From Myxococcales bacterium (GTDB lineage: Bacteria > Myxococcota_C > UBA6777): a stretch of 64,000 nt of DNA. A program made the position numbers and the translations under genes. Below, piece after piece: positions 34,595-43,657 of the stretch (position 1 is its first letter; each line of letters opens with the position of its first letter). The notes beneath the pieces were generated by a model. The model did not search any database. It saw nothing but the letters and a program-made list of their open reading frames with translations, and was not told the origin of the DNA. The stretch lies in contig JACKEL010000001.1 in NCBI GenBank assembly GCA_020632975.1, positions 62,001 through 126,000 of the forward strand, in the 5' to 3' direction.

Positions 34595-37500
34595 ATGTCC
34601 CAATCTAGTACGCTTCCCAAAATCCACACACTTCTCGGGTGTTTTCTCTGGCTTGCTTTGATGAGCTGCACACCCCCTCCTTGCGCCCAAGATCTCGATT
34701 GCGATTCGCCCCAGGTCTGCCAACAAGGAAAGTGCGTCTCCATCCCCCAAGAACCCTTACAAGAGCCGACAAACGAACCCCAAGCCGAACCCTTGCCCGA
34801 AGCATCCTTGGAGCTCCAGCACGAGCCCTCTCCTCAAGAAAAGCACATGGAGACCACGCCAGAAGACGCAGGCAATCTCCCAGAACCCCAACCCGAGCCG
34901 ACCAAGCCCATCGATCCGCCCAAAACAGGCCCCTGCCAAGCAGGAGAAAGCTTCATCTGTTATTCAGGCGATCCCAGCCATGTACAACATCTCCCCTGTA
35001 TCACGGGCGTTCAGCACTGTCTTGCAACAGGGGTATGGTCCACCTGTCGAGGCGAAGTCCTTCCCACCCAAGAAGTATGCGATGGGATCGACAACGACTG
35101 CGACGGGAAAACCGATGAACAACTGATCGGGATCCTGTGCCCCAAGCAAGAAGGCCCATGCCAAGGGGCCCGCCAGATCTGTGGCGGAAAACGAGGCTGG
35201 CTCCTTTGCGACGAAGCCACCTACCTTGCATACACTTCACGTTATGAGCCTGCTGAGATCTCTTGCGATGGACTCGACAACGATTGCGACGGATACATCG
35301 ACCGCATCAGCGCGACAGAAACGTGTCCAGCGGGCTCCCAAAAAGGTCTTTGCCAGAAAGCCTACCCCCATTGTTCCCAAGGGACCCGAACCTGCTCTCC
35401 TGTCTACAACACCCCATCTATCGAGGTCTGCGACGATCAGCTAGACAATGACTGCGATGGAAAGACCGATGAAGCGGCGGACTGCCCTTCTTTTTCTGCG
35501 GGAGAGTACATCAACCAAACAACACTTGGACCCCAAGGGGTGTTCTTTTCCGTCCCCACCGCGAGCACGGATATTTGGGGGCGTTGCGAACGCATTGATG
35601 GGAGCGTTGTGCGACAACGCTTTAAGATCGCAACCATCCCACAAGGACAAACACTCTCAAAATTCTCCGTCTTTGCGCAAAAAACAGGCTTCCTCGCGAT
35701 CTGGGCCTATTACACGATCCAATCAGGCGTAGGATATTTATACTCATATACCTACCAATTGTATGATGCCACTTGTCAGCCACAAGGAAACACGGGAACC
35801 ATCCCCATCAAAAGCGCGGATCTCTTTGACTTGCTGGAGATCAAGTCGAGTTCTTCAGGCTACTTGGCTTTGCTACTTCGACGTTCTCTCTCAGAGGATC
35901 GCCGTTGGTTTGCGCGCTACCACGTCCCAACACAGTCCTTGAACGGCCCAACCTTGGTCCTTGATGAACAACGCACCTTTTGCAAAAGCAACCAGTTTGT
36001 CACCGCACACATCGGGATATCCGACGATGGCAGCGGGATCTTTACGTGCCATGGACAGTACCCAACCCCCATCTACTTCCAACGATGGGATACACAAGGC
36101 ACCTTGCAAGGTACGCAACCGAGCCCGATATCCTCATCAACACAGGCTTATCCAGGCGAACATGTTCTTCTCGTCAATGGGAAGGGCGACTTCCTTGTGG
36201 GTTGGAACAGCAATGATCAAGCCCGAGCCACCGTCTTCTCTGCACAAGGCACTCTCCAAAAGTCCCTATCCTTCGGCAACATACAATATCGCCAATATCT
36301 TAAATATGCCCATCCCATGCTCGCTGGCGATGACTTTGCCTTCTTTGACAACCAAACGTACTACCGCATCAGCCCACAAGGACAAATCAAAGCACTTTCT
36401 CGTTCCTTCTTTGATTCCTACACACACTCCTTGCAGTTCAACGATCAAGGCGAGAGCTTCGGGCTTCTCCAAGACACGCAAACCAAGGTCACCCAACTGG
36501 CCAAGCTCTCGATCCACCTGCCCCAAGGAAGGCTCCTTTGCCAAGGGAAACCTTGTGTTTGTGTCCCCAATGAAACACGAGACTGCAACGAAGGCGGAGA
36601 GCTGCGACCTGCCCCTTGCCATGGAGGAAAACAACGTTGCCAGCCTGACGGTCTAAGTTGGGGCCCCTGTGAAGGGCAAGTCCTCCCCATCGCAGAGCTT
36701 TGTCAAAACCAAGAAGACGACGACTGTGACGGCAAGATCGATGAGTCCTGCACAGAACTCAATGTGATCAAACCTCCGCCAGCCGCCTACCAACGAACCT
36801 TTGCAGTCTCTGCGGAGGGTCATCTCACCTTTGTTGGATGGAATGGAAACGCGATCTTTGGCGCCTGCTACCGCCCTGATCGCACTGTCTTGCGCGGCGC
36901 CTTTATCGTTAGAGATCTCGGCAACAATCCACAAGAAAGCCCCAAAGCACTTTCTGTGCGCGTCGCAGCCAAAAGTCGTTCTTTCATCGTCACCTGGGCC
37001 CAACAACGCAACGGCTCCAAAGAACTGTGGGGCAGACTCTACGACCAAGACTGCCGCCCACGTACCCAAGCCTTTCGCTGGGCGGGCGCCTTGGAACCCG
37101 GTTTCTCCATCTGGGAACGAGCCTACGATATCGACATCGATCGAGACGGATACTTCGCCCTTCTCTATCGAAACCACCAAGATCTCACCATGCGTCTCTG
37201 GCTCTTTGATCCAGCAGGCCAAGCGCTCCAAAGCGACGTTGTTGTGGACAAAGATGGAAGTGTCTGTTCAGGAGCCGTCCTCGAAGCCAGCAAAGTGATG
37301 CGCATCGCGCTCCACCCTACGCAAAGATATGGTGCGATCTTGTGCCAAGGAAAAGATGCCCCCTACCGCATCGACTTTGCTTATTCTTCTACTTTTTCTT
37401 TATCGAATCCTCAAAAAGTCCCAAATGCAAGCCAGCAAACACTTTCTATGCTTGGGACCTTGTTTGCGATCCACGAAAAAGGACAACAACTCATCGCCAA

Positions 37501-37846
37501 GCTGGAGAGCAACAAACTCCATGGTTATTGGTATGATAGCCAAGGAAACTTGATCGCTGAACGCATCTTGGCGAACGTAAAAAGCGGATACAGCTACCAA
37601 TCCAACACACGCCTTTTACAAAAAACAGCCTCCGACTTTATCTTCCCCGCAACAACGAGCCTTGGGAAGGTTGTATGGTTTCGACTCAACGCACAAGGCG
37701 GCGATATCCGTCACGCAGTCGCCCCATCTTCCACAGTGACCCCCACTCTACAAATGGCCGAAGAACTCGACTACATTGGGAGCTTTGTGCAATCACAACT
37801 CATTATCCGCAACAAACAACTCACTTGGCAAACAGGCTCCCCTTAG
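34595..37846 (+). CDS. Large surface lipoprotein with MopE-type calcium-binding repeats
   Basis: A 1083-residue lipoprotein: lipobox ALMSC (C25), a Pro/Glu-rich linker (about 47-110), then several MopE motifs of form DGxDNDCDGKTDE (three in about 165-320, e.g. DNDCDGKTDE and DNDCDGYID; a fourth, EDDDCDGKIDES, near 715). Such Asp-rich loops resemble calcium-binding sites. The large regions around 330-680 and 730-1080 look like beta-propeller-like modules, two halves with similar Cys patterns (CQGKPCVCVP, then a second propeller). The protein is typical of Myxococcota/Bradymonadota surface proteins. Start at ATG 34595. It follows the divergent ECF promoter; binding partner unknown. Confidence 0.82.
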   Translation: MSQSSTLPKIHTLLGCFLWLALMSCTPPPCAQDLDCDSPQVCQQGKCVSIPQEPLQEPTNEPQAEPLPEASLELQHEPSPQEKHMETTPEDAGNLPEPQPEPTKPIDPPKTGPCQAGESFICYSGDPSHVQHLPCITGVQHCLATGVWSTCRGEVLPTQEVCDGIDNDCDGKTDEQLIGILCPKQEGPCQGARQICGGKRGWLLCDEATYLAYTSRYEPAEISCDGLDNDCDGYIDRISATETCPAGSQKGLCQKAYPHCSQGTRTCSPVYNTPSIEVCDDQLDNDCDGKTDEAADCPSFSAGEYINQTTLGPQGVFFSVPTASTDIWGRCERIDGSVVRQRFKIATIPQGQTLSKFSVFAQKTGFLAIWAYYTIQSGVGYLYSYTYQLYDATCQPQGNTGTIPIKSADLFDLLEIKSSSSGYLALLLRRSLSEDRRWFARYHVPTQSLNGPTLVLDEQRTFCKSNQFVTAHIGISDDGSGIFTCHGQYPTPIYFQRWDTQGTLQGTQPSPISSSTQAYPGEHVLLVNGKGDFLVGWNSNDQARATVFSAQGTLQKSLSFGNIQYRQYLKYAHPMLAGDDFAFFDNQTYYRISPQGQIKALSRSFFDSYTHSLQFNDQGESFGLLQDTQTKVTQLAKLSIHLPQGRLLCQGKPCVCVPNETRDCNEGGELRPAPCHGGKQRCQPDGLSWGPCEGQVLPIAELCQNQEDDDCDGKIDESCTELNVIKPPPAAYQRTFAVSAEGHLTFVGWNGNAIFGACYRPDRTVLRGAFIVRDLGNNPQESPKALSVRVAAKSRSFIVTWAQQRNGSKELWGRLYDQDCRPRTQAFRWAGALEPGFSIWERAYDIDIDRDGYFALLYRNHQDLTMRLWLFDPAGQALQSDVVVDKDGSVCSGAVLEASKVMRIALHPTQRYGAILCQGKDAPYRIDFAYSSTFSLSNPQKVPNASQQTLSMLGTLFAIHEKGQQLIAKLESNKLHGYWYDSQGNLIAERILANVKSGYSYQSNTRLLQKTASDFIFPATTSLGKVVWFRLNAQGGDIRHAVAPSSTVTPTLQMAEELDYIGSFVQSQLIIRNKQLTWQTGSP

Positions 37847-37908
37847 AACATCCACCCCAGCCACCACGCAAAGCAACAAAAAGCAGAGACCGCGAACAAA
37901 GAGCGACC

Positions 37909-38787
37909 TCAACTCATATCTCCCAAGATGCGAAGAAAATGCTCTCTTGTAGGACAAGGACGCAAAGGGTCCCACATCACGGAAACACCCGACTCGATAA
38001 ACGGCTGGACGGGCAAGCCCACAACGTCTGAGGGAGCAAGCTGCGCAACAGATCGAGGAGCAAGCGAAACACCATAACCTGCCCGAACAAAAGCCAACAT
38101 CACCTCTACATGATCCGTCTCCAACACAATGTTGGGATGACAATGATGCTCTTCACAAATTGCATAAAAGGCCGAATGCATCTCGGGTTCCGCTTTTTTC
38201 GACATCAAGATAAAGGGATCTGAAAAGATCTCCCCAACAGAGACAGACGCACACCCCGCCAAAGGATGATCGCGATGTAAGTAGGCGTAAAGAGGCTCTG
38301 AAGTCAGGCGTTGCAAGCGCAAATCCCCAACTTTTTCGACGAGTATCGAAAATCCCACATCGACTTTTCCTGCTGCGACCGCCACCAACTGCTCCGCAGT
38401 CCCCATCTGTTCAAGCACGAGCTTGACCTTCGGGTATCTCTTCGAAAACGCAATCACAGCTTGAGGAAAAAGACTCAGCGTACACACCGAAGTAAAAGAG
38501 ATGCGTAAAGAGCCGATCTCACCGCTAGATGCTTGAGAAGCAAGCCCTATCGTGTGCTCCAATTTTTCTAATATCGAATAAGAACCCGCAAGAAAGACCT
38601 TCCCTGCCTCTGTTAAAGAAACGCTGCGTTTCGTGCGAAAAAACAGTTGTGTCCCAAGCTCTTGCTCAAGAGCCGCAATCGTCTGACTGATCGCAGGTTG
38701 CGCGATGCGCAGCCGTTTGGCTGCCTTCCCAAAGTGCAACTCTTCTGCAACTGCAATAAAAGTATGTAGATATCTCAACTTCATCAT
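37909..38787 (-). CDS. LysR-family transcriptional regulator
   Basis: A 292-residue LysR protein with N-terminal helix-turn-helix (MMKLRYLHTFIAVAEELHFGKAAKRLRIAQPAISQ start region; HTH about 1-60) and effector domain. It resembles the CynR/CbbR-like branch. The start is ATG 38787 (or the next codon); further upstream codons lie in the promoter. It is divergent from an NAD(P)-binding protein gene at 38950, and a palindrome lies between them, the usual LysR arrangement. Confidence 0.9.
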   Translation of the reverse strand: MMKLRYLHTFIAVAEELHFGKAAKRLRIAQPAISQTIAALEQELGTQLFFRTKRSVSLTEAGKVFLAGSYSILEKLEHTIGLASQASSGEIGSLRISFTSVCTLSLFPQAVIAFSKRYPKVKLVLEQMGTAEQLVAVAAGKVDVGFSILVEKVGDLRLQRLTSEPLYAYLHRDHPLAGCASVSVGEIFSDPFILMSKKAEPEMHSAFYAICEEHHCHPNIVLETDHVEVMLAFVRAGYGVSLAPRSVAQLAPSDVVGLPVQPFIESGVSVMWDPLRPCPTREHFLRILGDMS

Positions 38788-38949
38788 GCACCACGCCATG
38801 TAAACAGGGACACAAACCATAAGCAAATACTTATCAATAAAGCCTTTATATAATATTGGATCTTATGAAAGATAGCGCCTAAGATGAAGAAGTCTCTTAA
38901 ACACGATTCGAAAATACTTTTCCATCCCATAAAAAATGCAGGCAAATCC
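38788..38949. promoter_or_regulatory. LysR/NAD(P)-binding gene divergent promoter
   Basis: ATAAG (38819-38823) and CTTAT (38830-38834) form a perfect inverted repeat with a 6-bp spacer, a T-N11-A-like LysR box. TATAAT at 38849-38854 is a good -10 candidate reading rightwards, though no matching -35 was found. The site lies 32 bp before the LysR start, so it may serve both genes. Confidence 0.5.
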
Positions 38950-39612
38950 ATGAAAAATCATCCAACCGTTGGCGTCCTCGGTGCCACCAGTCCCACAGGA
39001 GAAGCCCTTCTTCAAAAGTTGAGCGCCCAAGGCAGAGAGTCGATAGCCATCGCGAGGCAGAAAGAAAAGATCAAAGATCTCGAACATATCACCCGAAGAA
39101 GCGGAGATGTCCGCGATCGAGACTCGCTCAAAAAAGCCCTTGAAGGGGTCGATATCGTGGTGGGGATCTTTGGTGTTTCTGGCTTAAAAAATGCCTTTCG
39201 CGCCACGGACCTGTACAGTGAAGGAATCAAAAATGTCCTCGCTGTGATGGGAGAGTTGGACATCAAAAGGCTGATCATGGTCTCATCAAGTGGTGTTCTC
39301 AACGCACCCAGCGGAAACTTTGTCTGGACTTACATCATCCGTCCCTACTGTTGGAGGATGTATGCTGATTTCTCTCAAATGGAATTGTTGATCACAGAAG
39401 CCCCACTCGACTGGACGATCGTTCGCCCTCCTCAACTCGTGGGCGGTGAAGATGAGTCTTACGCATGGAAAGTGGATGCTTTGCCCGATGGACCGAATAA
39501 AATCACACGAAAAGCTCTTGCACAGTCTCTTGTAGAGATCATACAAGGTGATACTTTTTCAAGAAAAAGGCTGACGATAGACTCCTATTTCTATGAGAAA
39601 AAAGGTTCGTGA
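38950..39612 (+). CDS. NAD(P)-binding SDR-like protein (NmrA/atypical SDR)
   Basis: A 220-residue atypical SDR: VGVLGATSPTGEALLQKL is the nucleotide-binding GxxGxxG motif near the N-terminus, followed by SGDVRDRDSLKKALEGVDIVV and LIMVSSSGV, typical of NmrA-like or flavin-reductase-like NAD(P)H binders. The active-site Tyr-Lys of classical SDRs is not evident, so it may sense or bind NAD(P)H. ATG 38950 is used; an ATG at 38884 would add 22 residues without a ribosome binding site. The stop lies at the first unit of a tandem array. It is probably controlled by the divergent LysR. Confidence 0.82.
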   Translation: MKNHPTVGVLGATSPTGEALLQKLSAQGRESIAIARQKEKIKDLEHITRRSGDVRDRDSLKKALEGVDIVVGIFGVSGLKNAFRATDLYSEGIKNVLAVMGELDIKRLIMVSSSGVLNAPSGNFVWTYIIRPYCWRMYADFSQMELLITEAPLDWTIVRPPQLVGGEDESYAWKVDALPDGPNKITRKALAQSLVEIIQGDTFSRKRLTIDSYFYEKKGS

Positions 39613-39743
39613 CCTTCCGCAACATCACCGACCTTCCACAAAGTCACCGACCTTCCGCAAAGTCACCGGCCTTCCGCAAAGTCACCGACCCTCCACAAAG
39701 TCACCGGCATTCCACAAAGTCACCGGCATTCCGCAAAGTCACG
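39611..39743. repeat. Tandem array, 19-bp unit, seven copies
   Basis: Seven degenerate copies of GACCTTCCGCAAAGTCACC begin at 39611, 39630, 39649, 39668, 39687, 39706 and 39725; variation is mostly G/A at the second position of each and C/T in the centre. The array sits between two convergent genes, overlapping only the last two bases of the gene before it. A second weaker repeat follows (39744-39830) in which CGCGATCTC appears twice and CTATCTC once. The unit length, 19 bp, is not a multiple of 3, so it does not encode peptide repeats. Confidence 0.8.
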
Positions 39744-39830
39744 GAGGTCAAGATCCCCGATCTCTCAGGGAGCGTCATCGAATTCCGCGATCTCACCGCT
39801 CCTCCGCTATCTCGTCCAGCCTCCGCGATC

Positions 39831-42419
39831 TCAGGGTCGTAGCGTCCACACAAATCCCTTCCAAAGACCGTCCATTGTCTCCGTGTGAAGGACACTTCCG
39901 TTCCCCAAGCGCAGTGCCCCTCCTTGAAAACGACCCGAAACCGCGACACCATCGGGCCCAACAAACAGTCCCAGTCCAACCTCATCACCTTCCCCACCAA
40001 GATGCACGACCGACAAGACCTCACCACGTAAGCTGATCCGCGCCAAAAAGAGGTCTTTTCCACCATAACTCGTCAGCGTGTGCCACCCCAACCGCGTGGT
40101 GCCTGTAAAGCTACCCAAAACGTACACACCCCCCACAGGATCACGCTTTATCGCGATGATCTCTTCGTTGGTGCCTTGCGCGCCCAACTGTAGCGACCAA
40201 CTTGGCTTTCCTACCGCGTTCAAAGCCACCAAGAAGATATCTCGATCCAAAAAGGTTTCCAAACGCTGTTTTCCAACCTCAAACGCCCCTTCAAAGGACC
40301 CCGCCAAGATCGAGAACCCACCCTCCAAAAGAACCGCATAACGGGCTTCATCCTTCGCCGCGCCACCCAAGACCTGCTGCCACAACAACTGCCCGTCAGG
40401 AGACCATCGAAGCACAAAGATGTCGCGATCTCCCTTGGCTTGAAGCTTCCCCAAGCTCGTCTCAAAAGTCCCTTGAAAGCTGCCAAAAGCCAAAGAACCC
40501 CCATCATCGGCCACTTCCCACGACGCGAGACTCGGCAAAGTGGAACGACCCAACAAAGCCCCTCGAAGACATCGACGCTCTTTGGCATCGACCCACAAAA
40601 AGGCCAGTTGCTTTCCAACTTCGGTCCCTGAATCCTCTAAGGCTTGAAGAGACTGACCATTGCAAGAAAAACTCCCCATCCCACCGACGACTTCCGCCCC
40701 CAACAACACTTGCGTTCCAAGACCAGGCACCACCTGCAACGACCGCAAAGTCACATCCTGCCCAGCCTCGATGGACAAAACGGCCGTTGCTTCGAGCTTT
40801 TCATCCAAAGTCACGAACAAGAGGCCGCGATTGCTCTCTGGGTCGGCAGGGGCACGCGAGACAAGGATGGGCGAAGGGTTCTCTCGAAAGACCGAAAAGT
40901 CCTTCCCTTGGACCACTCCACTCCAATACAACAAAGCAGGCGAAGCAGACGCCAAGAGAGGCGTCTTCTCTGTCCGCTCACCTCCCACACTCACAAGCCC
41001 AGAGGTTGCTCCGCCAGACCAAGCCGCCAAAAAGAGGTCGTCTCCCTTAGCCTGCGAAAGACTTTTCGAGCCCACGCCGACAGTGCCACGGTACATCCCT
41101 GTAAAGACGAGCTTTTGGGCATCCCACACCACCGACTGAACGTCCGCATAACTCGATGAAGAGACCACCCAAAAGGCATCACAAGACGCATCACTTGGGC
41201 ACGCGATACACTTTCCTTGGCGACAGACTTGGTCTGGGGCGCAGTCCAAAGCTCGACGACACGCCACACAGCTTTTCCCTCCGCACCAAGGGGTTCCTCC
41301 ACAAGAGCCACAAGCTCCCTTAGAACAACTTCCACCACAACCACCACAAGTCTCTTGGGCAGAAACCGAGACACAACGGCCCTGACAACATTGTTCCCCC
41401 ACCAAACAAGCGTTTCCACACGCACCACAGTGCTTTGGATCGTTCTTGGTATCCACGCAAGATCCGCAACAACGCATCCCCTCCATGCAGCGCACACCAC
41501 AACCACCACAGTGATCTTCTTTGTCGAGAGGGGTACAGGATCCATCGCAGCAGCCTTCACCCGTCACACAAGTGCTTTCTGCGCAAGCCAAACACGTAGA
41601 GGGAGCAAGCAGCCAAGACACACACTGTCCCGCACAACAAGTCTTTGTTGCTTCACAGATTTTGCCACACGCACCACAATGTGAAGGTTCTTTCGAGGTA
41701 TCCACACACGAACCATCACATAAAGTCGTTCCTTCCGCACATCCCACGACAATACTTTGACTATCCCAAGAACCTTCGCAGTACGTTCGCCAAGTACCAT
41801 CGACTTTTTGCGCCGCTACCCCACTCAAAGAGATCCGAAAAGGCTCCACCCCCAACGAAGGAACAAGGCGAACCACTAAGATCTGTGGGCGCTGTTTCTC
41901 CCACACAACCTGCTGAATCGTCCATCGCCCCGCAATGATCTTCACTTCAGGAACCACATCCCACGCAAAACGCTCGTTGCCTTCTGGCCAAGCCACCTCC
42001 AAAGACCACCCCTCCGAGACTTTTTGTGGTGTCACACGCAAGCCAAGAAAGGTGTCTTCACCGCATCGTCGAAGTTCGCACGATTCATCGGCCTTTCCAT
42101 CGCAGTCTTCATCCACGCCCCAAGGCTCACAGCGCTCCAAAGAAGGCGTAATCTCGCCTTGGCAAGTCCCCCAATGGCCCGTCGCATCGCAACGTTGGCT
42201 TCCTGCTCGACAAACGCCCTGCCCGATCTGCGCCACACTCCCCGAAAAACACGACCGCGTGTCACCTTCCTTACACAACGAAAGGCGACACAAACGCAAC
42301 GCGGGATCACAATACCACCCAGCCAAGCAGTCACCATCGATCAAACAAGGCGGTGCCCCACAAGCAAAGCCCGTCGCAAAAAGGATCAAAAACCCACAAC
42401 ACGCCAAACGAAACAACAC
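39831..42419 (-). CDS. Surface lipoprotein with MopE motif, cysteine repeats and beta-propeller
   Basis: An 862-residue exported protein. N-terminal signal with a likely lipobox GFAC, a CxxGxC-type opening (CLIDGDCLAGWYCDP), one MopE motif (DEDCDGKADES, about 105-115) and a domain with six cysteine repeats of the kind CVDTxxxPxHCGACGxxC (about 250-390). The remainder (430-860) holds repeated 50-60 residue units with FGSFQGTF, LGSFTGT and AGSFEGAF, an SBBP/FG-GAP-like beta-propeller. The start is uncertain: no in-frame ATG exists; GTG 42419 is used because AAGGGG lies 4 nt upstream, while TTGs at 42416 and 42512 are alternatives. Function unknown; likely surface binding. Confidence 0.75.
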   Translation of the reverse strand: MLFRLACCGFLILFATGFACGAPPCLIDGDCLAGWYCDPALRLCRLSLCKEGDTRSCFSGSVAQIGQGVCRAGSQRCDATGHWGTCQGEITPSLERCEPWGVDEDCDGKADESCELRRCGEDTFLGLRVTPQKVSEGWSLEVAWPEGNERFAWDVVPEVKIIAGRWTIQQVVWEKQRPQILVVRLVPSLGVEPFRISLSGVAAQKVDGTWRTYCEGSWDSQSIVVGCAEGTTLCDGSCVDTSKEPSHCGACGKICEATKTCCAGQCVSWLLAPSTCLACAESTCVTGEGCCDGSCTPLDKEDHCGGCGVRCMEGMRCCGSCVDTKNDPKHCGACGNACLVGEQCCQGRCVSVSAQETCGGCGGSCSKGACGSCGGTPWCGGKSCVACRRALDCAPDQVCRQGKCIACPSDASCDAFWVVSSSSYADVQSVVWDAQKLVFTGMYRGTVGVGSKSLSQAKGDDLFLAAWSGGATSGLVSVGGERTEKTPLLASASPALLYWSGVVQGKDFSVFRENPSPILVSRAPADPESNRGLLFVTLDEKLEATAVLSIEAGQDVTLRSLQVVPGLGTQVLLGAEVVGGMGSFSCNGQSLQALEDSGTEVGKQLAFLWVDAKERRCLRGALLGRSTLPSLASWEVADDGGSLAFGSFQGTFETSLGKLQAKGDRDIFVLRWSPDGQLLWQQVLGGAAKDEARYAVLLEGGFSILAGSFEGAFEVGKQRLETFLDRDIFLVALNAVGKPSWSLQLGAQGTNEEIIAIKRDPVGGVYVLGSFTGTTRLGWHTLTSYGGKDLFLARISLRGEVLSVVHLGGEGDEVGLGLFVGPDGVAVSGRFQGGALRLGNGSVLHTETMDGLWKGFVWTLRP

Positions 42420-42598
42420 CAAGCCCCTTACAACGTTTCTATCCAGTTTTGAGTGCACCACCTCACACGAAGACCCATAAGCCTTACCACAAGGCGCAGT
42501 TTTCCCAAACAAACGACACTTCTATCATATCGTTGCAACAAGGAGATTTGCCCTACAAAATACAAAACAGAGAGATCACGAAGAAAGGAAGACCAAGC

Positions 42599-43519
42599 TC
42601 ACCCAAGCTCAGACTGGATCACACTGCGAAAATACTTCGCCAAACTTCGCATCGCGTCCCCTTGGGGATAAGTCGGTCTCCACACCAATCCCAGCGTGCG
42701 ACCTGGACGCGGCTCTTGAAAAGAACGAAAGCACAAAGAAGCATGCGACTTTTTCTCGGCCCGCAAAGCCAAGTGCGGTAGCAAGGTCACGCCCAAACCA
42801 CAGCCCACCATCTGCAACAGCGTTGCGAGGCTTGTGGCGCGCAGCTCACCGCTTTCTGTTTGATGACGTGTGCAGACTTCCAAGACTTGATCGCGCAAGC
42901 AGTGTCCGTCATCCAAGACGAGGACTGTGTGGCCCTTGAGAGCGGCTTCTGTGAGGGGTTCTTCTTGGCGTGCAAGTGGGTGATCTGGATGCGCCACCAA
43001 CACAAAAGCATCCCACCCAAGTTCCTCCGCAGCGACTTCGCCCAACTCAGCTTCCAAAGCCACCAAAGCTGCGTCGAGTTCGCCCGTGTGCAAGGCTTCC
43101 ATCAGTGTAGAGGTTTGCTGTTCGACCCAATGGACCGAGAGATGAGGATACTCTTTGCGCAACAAAGGCACCAACAAAGGCAACAAATAAGGCGCCAAGG
43201 TGGGGATCACGCCAAGGTAAAGATCGCCCGAAAAAGGCTCGGCCAAAGCTCTCGCTTGTTCAACGACTTCATGCGCTGCCCGCAACGCAACACGTATCCG
43301 CGTCAACAAAAGCTCGCCCGCTGCGGTCACATGCACGCCTCGGCCTTGTCGCTCAAAGAAGATCACCCCCAAAGCTTCTTCGACTTGCGCAACTTGCGTA
43401 CTAAGCGCAGGTTGCGAGACGTGGCAAACTTCGGCGGCGCGACGAAAACCTCCATGCTCTGCAACAGCCAACAGATACTGCATCTGACGCAAGGTCACAG
43501 GCAAAGAAGACCAATCCAT
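42599..43519 (-). CDS. oxyR: OxyR-type LysR regulator (peroxide sensor)
   Basis: A 306-residue LysR protein with helix-turn-helix (about 10-60) and the OxyR redox motif GHCLRDQVLEVC: C207 and C216 correspond in spacing to the peroxide-sensing Cys199 and Cys208 of E. coli OxyR. H206 and R209 around the first Cys are also kept. It should form an intramolecular disulfide on peroxide and switch on antioxidant genes. The ATG at 43519 has GGAG about 9 nt upstream. No catalase, peroxiredoxin or Dps gene lies nearby, so it is a stand-alone regulator here. Confidence 0.87.
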   Translation of the reverse strand: MDWSSLPVTLRQMQYLLAVAEHGGFRRAAEVCHVSQPALSTQVAQVEEALGVIFFERQGRGVHVTAAGELLLTRIRVALRAAHEVVEQARALAEPFSGDLYLGVIPTLAPYLLPLLVPLLRKEYPHLSVHWVEQQTSTLMEALHTGELDAALVALEAELGEVAAEELGWDAFVLVAHPDHPLARQEEPLTEAALKGHTVLVLDDGHCLRDQVLEVCTRHQTESGELRATSLATLLQMVGCGLGVTLLPHLALRAEKKSHASLCFRSFQEPRPGRTLGLVWRPTYPQGDAMRSLAKYFRSVIQSELG

Positions 43520-43583
43520 CACCAAATACTCCCTCCCCTCCGTGATTTTCTTCAAGTATCCCTAGAGATCTTTTCACATGAAA

Positions 43584-43644
43584 GCTTGGGGCTTGTTGTT
43601 CCCCCCCAGACCCTCCCTTGGCAGGGAAAGCCCAAACCCCAAGC
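43584..43644 (-). terminator. Bipartite hairpin, probable terminator of the beta-helix gene
   Basis: GCTTGGGG (43584-43591) pairs with CCCCAAGC (43637-43644), and an inner hairpin CCCT/AGGG lies at 43615-43626. On the reverse strand the outer stem ends with CAAGC followed by TTTCAT, a short T-run. It starts 14 bp after the stop codon of the beta-helix gene and lies 65 bp before oxyR. Confidence 0.55.
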
Positions 43645-43657
43645 ATCGCAAAGAAGA

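Noticed and set aside
39593..40036. A 147-codon forward frame across the 19-bp array encoding repeats
   Set aside because: Unit length is 19 bp, not a multiple of 3, so a repeat peptide is only apparent. It also overlaps the end of the lipoprotein gene on the other strand.
40202..41050. A 282-codon forward open frame
   Set aside because: It is antisense to the MopE/Cys-repeat lipoprotein; its Pro/Arg-rich composition is what antisense of a Gly/Ser-rich gene gives.
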